A stretch of DNA of 10,316 bases from contig JAOAGX010000055.1 of the NCBI GenBank assembly GCA_026415535.1, positions 1 to 10,316 on the forward strand, read 5' to 3'. Shown one piece after another: positions 6,859-10,316 of this stretch. The notes below the pieces were generated by a model that did not search any database, had not been told where the DNA came from, and was given only the letters and a program-made list of their open reading frames with translations. The position numbers and the translations under genes were made by a program. Each line of letters begins with the position of its first letter. Positions within the stretch are counted from its first letter, which is position 1. The stretch is from Armatimonadota bacterium. GTDB lineage: Bacteria > Armatimonadota > UBA5829.

Positions 6859-7929
6859 CTATTTTGGCGCGTTAAGTGCTCCAGGCGTCACAATTGGTTT
6901 AGCAACCTCCAAGGCTTTGTCCGCCTCCTGCTTGATTCTCTCGGCAAGGTCCTTGTATGCGGCAGCGCTGATCACGATGTCCGAACCCTTCACAAATTTT
7001 TGAATCTGCTTTTCGATATCGTTCTTCTTGGTCCCCTCCTGCATAGCTAGACTCTCTCTGATCCTGTCCTTAGCCTCTTCAAACTGAGTGATCCTCTTAG
7101 GTCGTTTTTGATCCGCCTTCAGAATCACCCACTGTCTTATGGCCACAACCCTGTTGCCTTCGTTGACACGCGTAACCGATTCGAAAGGAGGCGTATACTT
7201 GCCTATAGGAAGCGAGAAGAGCCTTGCTGCGAAGTCTTTGGGGAGGCCTGCCTTCTGGCCCAACACTAGCTCGATGACCCCGTCCTTCGAAGCCCATCCT
7301 ACTTTCCCATCGGTCTGTTTGATCCACACGTCACTTAATTGTCTGGAAACCGACCCGAACTCCTGGCCTTTCTGGAGCAGTTTATAAGCCTTGTCTATTT
7401 TGTCCTTGCTCCTTGTTATGATAGCACTAAGCATAACCTGTTCCGGTCTTATGAAAGGCGAACCCTTGGCGCGCAGGGCTTCGTTATAAGCCTTGCGAAC
7501 TCTTTCGTCCGGAATACTGACACCCTTGGTGACCAGGTTTATGTATGACTGCTCAACCGCAATCTGGCGCTTCAGTTCGTCAAGTGTCATTCCCATCTGG
7601 TTAAGCACCCTGCCGATGTCACCACCGCTTTGCTTTCTGAGAAAGTCCAGCTTCTTGTTTATTTGCTCCTCGGTCGGTGCGACATTCTGCTCCTTGGCCA
7701 ACTGCTCGATAAGCCTTTCCATTATCAACTGTCGGGCAATAAACTCTCCGGCAACTTGCGGTCCCTGCGGAGTTTGGATTGTTGCACGTTCGAGCCGCTT
7801 GTAAAACTCCTGCATTTTGATTTTATCGCCGTTGACGCGCGCGAACCCTCTCCTGCCGCATCCTGTAAGCGTAGTGGCTGCTAAGGCAACAGCCACCAAC
7901 ATCAAAATACTCAACCTCGTCCTGTTCAT
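6859..7929 (-). CDS. Parvulin-like (PpiC/SurA type) foldase lipoprotein
   Basis: The 356-residue precursor has a type II signal peptide: a hydrophobic stretch 6-22 and the lipobox LTGC (21-24), so C24 should be lipidated and the protein exported. Residues about 28-150 are the helical SurA-type N-terminal chaperone region (VNGDKIKMQEFYKRLE, then FIARQLIMERLIEQLAKEQNV). Residues about 163-270 match a parvulin fold: VMLSAIIT, a helix ending in KGQEFGSVSRQLSD (187-200), the GKVGWASKDG turn (208-217) and RLFSLPIGKYTPPFES (236-251). A charged helical tail (about 280-340) closes it. The family catalyses or assists folding of exported proteins. The usual histidine of the first strand (HILV in PrsA) seems to be alanine (A169), so isomerase activity is doubtful. 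The ATG is 9 nt after GAGGAG (minus strand of 7939-7944). It lies 74 bp downstream of the sigma factor gene, probably in one transcript. Confidence 0.88.
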   Translation of the reverse strand: MNRTRLSILMLVAVALAATTLTGCGRRGFARVNGDKIKMQEFYKRLERATIQTPQGPQVAGEFIARQLIMERLIEQLAKEQNVAPTEEQINKKLDFLRKQSGGDIGRVLNQMGMTLDELKRQIAVEQSYINLVTKGVSIPDERVRKAYNEALRAKGSPFIRPEQVMLSAIITRSKDKIDKAYKLLQKGQEFGSVSRQLSDVWIKQTDGKVGWASKDGVIELVLGQKAGLPKDFAARLFSLPIGKYTPPFESVTRVNEGNRVVAIRQWVILKADQKRPKRITQFEEAKDRIRESLAMQEGTKKNDIEKQIQKFVKGSDIVISAAAYKDLAERIKQEADKALEVAKPIVTPGALNAPK

Positions 7930-8003
7930 TCAGTAGTGCTCCTCTCGCGTTTATGTAAGTGAAGTTTGTAATTGAGAATCTTCTAAGCGATCAAGGCCGA
8001 AGT

Positions 8004-8789
8004 TCAATGAAAAAGTGCCAAGTCTCGCTGAAGATATCCTCTTAAGCGCAATACGGCTTGCGTGTGTAATTGATAAACCCTCGACTCAGATACCTCTAGT
8101 ATCTTTCCGATCTCCTTGAACGTCAATCCCTCATAGTAGTAAAGGGCAATAACCAATTTTTCCCGATCCGGCAGCCTGTCGATACATTCTCCCAAACACT
8201 GTTTCATTGCGCCAGCTTCGACATCGGCAGAGGTATCCGCAGAGTCATCCTGCACAACGTCGGACAAGTGAATCCTCTCGCTTCCCTCATTTGAGAGGAC
8301 AATATCGTCCAAGCTCAAAAGCGACGCCCTGCCAGTGTCGGCCAATAGGGCATGGAATGCGTCGATTTCCAAGCCCATAGCCTCGGCCACCTCTTCCTCA
8401 GTAGCAGGCCTGCCTAAACGGCTTTCGAGATCAAGATAGGTTCTTTCCAACGCCTTCACGCGTTCGCGTACCGACCTTGGAACCCAATCCTCCTCGCGCA
8501 GCATCTCGAGGATCGCGCCTCGTATGAGTGCGATTGCGTAAGTTTCGAACTTGACCTCGCGCCTGGTATCGAACTGGTCTATTGCCTTGATAAGACCAAT
8601 AATTCCCGCAGAAATTAAGTCGTCGCGTTCAACGTTTGGCGGTAGGCTTGTCACGACGCGACCAGCGGTAATCTTGACCAGATACGCATAGTGCTGTATA
8701 AGCGCGTCTCGTGCCTTGGTCTCACCCAAAGCCTTAAACTTGTGCCAGAGCACCTGCAGATTAGGCGCTGTCATCGGCCCTCTGTCCAT
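8004..8789 (-). CDS. FliA/WhiG-class alternative RNA polymerase sigma factor
   Basis: 261 residues, the usual size of sigma-28 (FliA) and WhiG factors. Region 2 spans about 29-100, with ARDALIQHYAYLVKITAGRV and LPPNVERDDLISAGIIGLIKAID. It continues into FDTRREVKFETYAIALIRGAILEMLREEDWVPRSVR (73-108), which is highly characteristic of this class. Region 3 is about 109-185. Region 4 (about 200-252) has a helix-turn-helix, LTFKEIGKILEVSESRVYQL (222-241), for the -35 element. The factor would redirect RNA polymerase to promoters of the TAAA-N15-GCCGATAA type. No flagellar or sporulation gene is nearby, and no anti-sigma gene was seen, so the regulated process is unknown. Two starts are possible: ATG 8789 has no clear ribosome-binding site, and ATG 8774 (MTAPNLQ, 256 residues) has AGAGGG only 3 nt upstream. 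A strong vegetative promoter precedes it and the foldase gene follows. Confidence 0.93.
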   Translation of the reverse strand: MDRGPMTAPNLQVLWHKFKALGETKARDALIQHYAYLVKITAGRVVTSLPPNVERDDLISAGIIGLIKAIDQFDTRREVKFETYAIALIRGAILEMLREEDWVPRSVRERVKALERTYLDLESRLGRPATEEEVAEAMGLEIDAFHALLADTGRASLLSLDDIVLSNEGSERIHLSDVVQDDSADTSADVEAGAMKQCLGECIDRLPDREKLVIALYYYEGLTFKEIGKILEVSESRVYQLHTQAVLRLRGYLQRDLALFH

Positions 8790-8846
8790 CCGTTGGAGTA
8801 GGCCAAGCCCACTCGCCCGTTCTTTAGTCCTTGTAGTACGAGGCTC

Positions 8847-8875
8847 ATTTTACAGAACCCACCACTACCTGTCAA
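8847..8875 (-). promoter_or_regulatory. Strong sigma-70 type promoter of the sigma factor-foldase operon
   Basis: On the minus strand a perfect TTGACA (8870-8875) is followed after exactly 17 bp by TAAAAT (8847-8852), five of six -10 positions. Transcription would start near 8840, giving a leader of about 50-65 nt. It is the best promoter match in the window and suggests that the alternative sigma gene is made by the housekeeping polymerase rather than by itself. Confidence 0.7.
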
Positions 8876-8915
8876 CAGAAGAGCCGGGCGCTCGGGTCAA
8901 CTCCTATACGCATGA

Positions 8916-8939
8916 ACGGCGGGTTACAATTCCCGCCGT
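8916..8939 (-). terminator. GC-rich stem-loop after the half-glycogen-synthase gene
   Basis: A perfect 8-bp stem ACGGCGGG (8916-8923) / CCCGCCGT (8932-8939) encloses an 8-nt loop. It lies about 50 nt beyond the stop at 8990 and upstream of the TTGACA promoter of the sigma operon. It has no T-run on either strand, so it may terminate weakly, stabilise the upstream RNA or bind a regulator. Calling it a terminator is only the simplest reading. Confidence 0.4.
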
Positions 8940-8989
8940 CTACACAGGCCTGCTGTTTTACTACACGTGCCCCACAACATACGCCAGAC

Positions 8990-9646
8990 TTACGCGGCTA
9001 GGCGTTCGCTTTCCCGGTGGAATACAGCCTCCTCGTAAATCCGCTCGTAATCTTTCGCCAGCCTTAACGCAGAGCTATGGCGCTGAATAACACGGACGTC
9101 CGGTCCAAGATGAGCACCCGTAACCAAGGTGTTCGAACGAGCTGAACTAAATTCCCCATGAACAGTCGTCACAAATGTCGTTGGCCCGAGATCCCATTCA
9201 TTTAGGAAAAGTGCGTTAAGGTGAACTGCTGCAAGCCCCGGAGATAAGTCGTTGATGTGTACAACTTCCGGCAGCCACCGAGGTCTTATCGTCCTTAACG
9301 ACGCGATCACACCCCTAGAAAATAGGGCGCACATCTTCTCGTCCAGCCGACCCGCATACTCAAAATTCCTGCTGTTACCCACCAAATAAAAGAACGTCCC
9401 GTCCAGTAAGAATGACTGAACGTTCGTGTAACAAGCCAATCCATCCTCCCACATCAACCTTAGGTCTTCAACCACTGGCCTAACGTTCAGTCGCGCGTCG
9501 TCCTCCAAGAACCGAAAAGCAGGTAGAGCAACGCGAGCATCGTGACCTAGTTTGACTAGCCCGCGCGACAATGAGCGGACGAAGTCAGTAGGATCATTCG
9601 TCCAATCTACGCTCGGTGTTTCGGCGCTCAAAATGAGTACTTTCAA
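8990..9646 (-). CDS. Half-length glycogen/starch synthase-like protein (GT5 N-terminal domain only)
   Basis: The 218 residues match only the N-terminal Rossmann half of GT5 glycogen/starch synthases: MKVLILSAETPSV at 1-13, RSLSRGLVKLGHDARVALP (24-42), and PEVVHINDLSPGLAAVHLNA (126-145), which parallels the VVHAHDW segment. FVTTVHGEF (158-166) parallels the TIHN strand. Full enzymes have about 480 residues; the C-terminal nucleotide-sugar domain is absent and no remnant follows the TAA. The ADP-glucose motif KxGG is also lost: aligning on RSL puts W15 at the lysine and N17-D18 at the glycines. It is therefore unlikely to be a working synthase; a binding or regulatory role, or a degraded gene, are options. 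The start is TTG (9644-9646) with a weak GAGG 12 nt upstream; an in-frame TAA (minus strand of about 9686-9688) precludes a long upstream extension. The sigma factor gene lies 200 bp downstream. Confidence 0.62.
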   Translation of the reverse strand: MKVLILSAETPSVDWTNDPTDFVRSLSRGLVKLGHDARVALPAFRFLEDDARLNVRPVVEDLRLMWEDGLACYTNVQSFLLDGTFFYLVGNSRNFEYAGRLDEKMCALFSRGVIASLRTIRPRWLPEVVHINDLSPGLAAVHLNALFLNEWDLGPTTFVTTVHGEFSSARSNTLVTGAHLGPDVRVIQRHSSALRLAKDYERIYEEAVFHRESERLAA

Positions 9647-9688
9647 TTTGTGCTGAAACCTCGCCGTGCGCTTATGTATCCTTATGAA

Positions 9689-9716
9689 TTATCGGCCGGA
9701 CCAGCATTGGGAGTTA
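9689..9716 (-). promoter_or_regulatory. Candidate FliA/WhiG-type promoter of the half-glycogen-synthase gene
   Basis: On the minus strand GCCGATAA (9689-9696) is a perfect match to the classical -10 of FliA/WhiG promoters. TAAC (9713-9716), three of four positions of the TAAA -35, stands 16 bp upstream; the usual gap is 15-16. Transcription would start near 9681, about 35 nt before the TTG start. The only other GCCGATAA I noticed in the window (plus strand 1630-1637) lies antisense inside a gene and has no -35 match. The nearby FliA/WhiG-class sigma gene makes this more credible, but the -35 is imperfect. Confidence 0.42.
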
Positions 9717-9729
9717 GGGACAGGTGGTC

Positions 9730-9783
9730 GCGTTTCCGGCAATTCCTTCGCTTGGTTTAGGGGAATTGAGTCGCCGAAAACGC
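9730..9783. other. Long imperfect intergenic hairpin of unknown function
   Basis: GCGTTTCCGGC (9730-9740) pairs with GCCGAAAACGC (9773-9783) at 10 of 11 positions. The stem continues with CAATTCC / GGAATTG (9740-9746 with 9762-9768) after a 4-nt bulge, around a loop of about 15 nt. It lies between the aldolase and the half-glycogen-synthase gene, just upstream of the GCCGATAA box. It has no T-run. It could be an intergenic palindromic repeat, an operator region or a structured RNA end. Confidence 0.4.
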
Positions 9784-9785
9784 TG

Positions 9786-9811
9786 AGTTTGTGTTCTATA
9801 CACAACAAACT
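9786..9811 (-). terminator. Possible weak terminator hairpin after the aldolase gene
   Basis: AGTTTGT (9786-9792) and ACAAACT (9805-9811) form a 7-bp stem; inner GTGT/ACAC pairing is possible in an alternative register. It starts 14 nt past the aldolase stop on the minus strand. The stem is AT-rich and followed by CAGCGTTTTCGG rather than a true T-run, so it is a weak candidate. Confidence 0.33.
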
Positions 9812-9825
9812 TAGGGATTAGTTAA

Positions 9826-10316
9826 CTACTCCTCCTCTATCATCTGATCATAGAATGCGACGTAATCGTCCGGATTGTCACCTGCTCTCATCTTGATGGC
9901 AGCACGGGGATGTCGGTTTAACTGACCGGTTATCATGTAGGGTATTTTGTAGCCCCACTCCATCTGCCCGCTCTTTTCGAGCGGCACAAAATAATCGCGT
10001 ATGCATTCGAGTACCGGTCGCAACTGGTATTTTGGATTCTTTAGGAAGCCAAGCAACAATTCCAAAGGACAGTTACCGGCGCCGCGGCCCATACCGTTGA
10101 TCGTGGCATCAAGACGATTCGCACCTACAATAAGGGCTTCTATGGTGTTGGCGTAGGCAAGCATTTGGTTGTTGTGAGTGTGAATTCCTATCTCGATGTT
10201 TTTTCCTTCTACCGCCTTCAGAAAGATTAGGGTCATGTCGCGGATCTGCTCGGAATAGTATGCACCGAAGCTGTCAACTATGTATAAGGCACAGATTGGC
10301 TGTTCAGCAAGAATCT
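9826..10316 (-). CDS. HMG-CoA-lyase-like / 4-hydroxy-2-oxovalerate-type aldolase, N-terminus cut by window edge
   Basis: 162 codons are visible and the frame stays open to the right edge. The first in-frame ATG (10236) is internal, because conserved sequence continues upstream of it (LYIVDSFGAYYSEQIRDM). The hallmarks of the DRE-TIM barrel aldolase family are present. IGIHTHNN contains the H-x-H metal ligands (visible residues 45 and 47). The glycine-rich NGMGRGAGN follows at about 73-81, after VGANRLDATI, and VDSFG is the usual strand-6 segment. Members use a divalent metal for aldol or retro-aldol chemistry on 2-oxo acids or acyl-CoAs; HMG-CoA lyase and 4-hydroxy-2-oxovalerate aldolase are the best-known. 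The tail (HPRAAIKMRA, then DYVAFYDQMIEEE) resembles generic 'aldolase catalytic domain' proteins, which often sit among sugar or polysaccharide genes. The substrate cannot be decided. A weak hairpin follows the stop. Confidence 0.88.
   Translation of the reverse strand, partial: ILAEQPICALYIVDSFGAYYSEQIRDMTLIFLKAVEGKNIEIGIHTHNNQMLAYANTIEALIVGANRLDATINGMGRGAGNCPLELLLGFLKNPKYQLRPVLECIRDYFVPLEKSGQMEWGYKIPYMITGQLNRHPRAAIKMRAGDNPDDYVAFYDQMIEEE

Noticed and set aside
8790..8989. Riboswitch or structured leader before the sigma factor gene
   Set aside because: Only one simple stem-loop is visible, and it lies upstream of the predicted transcription start, so it would not be in the leader.
8716..9090. 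Plus-strand 124-codon frame across the sigma operon promoter
   Set aside because: It overlaps the sigma gene start, the strong promoter, a GC-rich hairpin and the end of the GT5-like gene, all on the other strand; no protein motif is visible.

Overview
The window is about 10.3 kb of ordinary bacterial chromosome of intermediate GC. It carries eight protein genes, two of them cut by the window edges, and all but one on the minus strand. No tRNA, rRNA, CRISPR array, transposase or phage gene was seen. No gene is taxon-diagnostic. A pyruvate phosphate dikinase, a FliA/WhiG-class sigma factor with no flagellar genes nearby, a DUF3352-like anchored protein and degenerate dispersed palindromes would suit an uncultured phylum such as Armatimonadota or a relative. 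This placement is a weak inference.

Layout from left to right. Positions 1-659 (minus) hold the N-terminal two thirds of a Gfo/Idh/MocA NAD(P)-dependent oxidoreductase. Positions 660-891 hold a degenerate dispersed palindrome and a rho-independent terminator. Positions 892-1734 (minus) encode a membrane protein of unknown function with two similar PH-like modules, preceded by a good sigma-70 type promoter. Positions 2001-3671 (plus) encode a membrane-anchored extracytoplasmic protein that resembles DUF3352 and is built from two tandem copies of one module of about 245 residues. It converges on a complete pyruvate phosphate dikinase (3756-6434, minus), with a 15-bp hairpin between the two stops.

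Positions 6435-6858 hold no gene. They contain a possible ppdK promoter, a second dispersed palindrome and the terminator of the next gene. Positions 6859-8789 (minus) are a probable two-gene operon, a FliA/WhiG-type sigma factor followed 74 bp later by a parvulin-like foldase lipoprotein. A near-consensus promoter (TTGACA, 17 bp, TAAAAT) precedes it. Upstream on the same strand, 8990-9646 encodes a short protein matching only the N-terminal Rossmann half of glycogen/starch synthases, without the usual KxGG motif and starting with TTG. Positions 9826-10316 hold the C-terminal part of an HMG-CoA-lyase-like / 4-hydroxy-2-oxovalerate-type aldolase.

The most interesting regulatory observation is a perfect GCCGATAA box, the classical -10 of FliA/WhiG promoters. 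It lies 43 bp upstream of the TTG start of the half-glycogen-synthase, with a TAAC element 16 bp further up, and the next genes downstream encode a FliA/WhiG-class sigma factor and a foldase. This suggests, without proving it, a small local regulon in which the alternative sigma factor drives its neighbour. The rest looks like housekeeping or cell-envelope functions, and nothing here clearly forms a new defence or mobile system.
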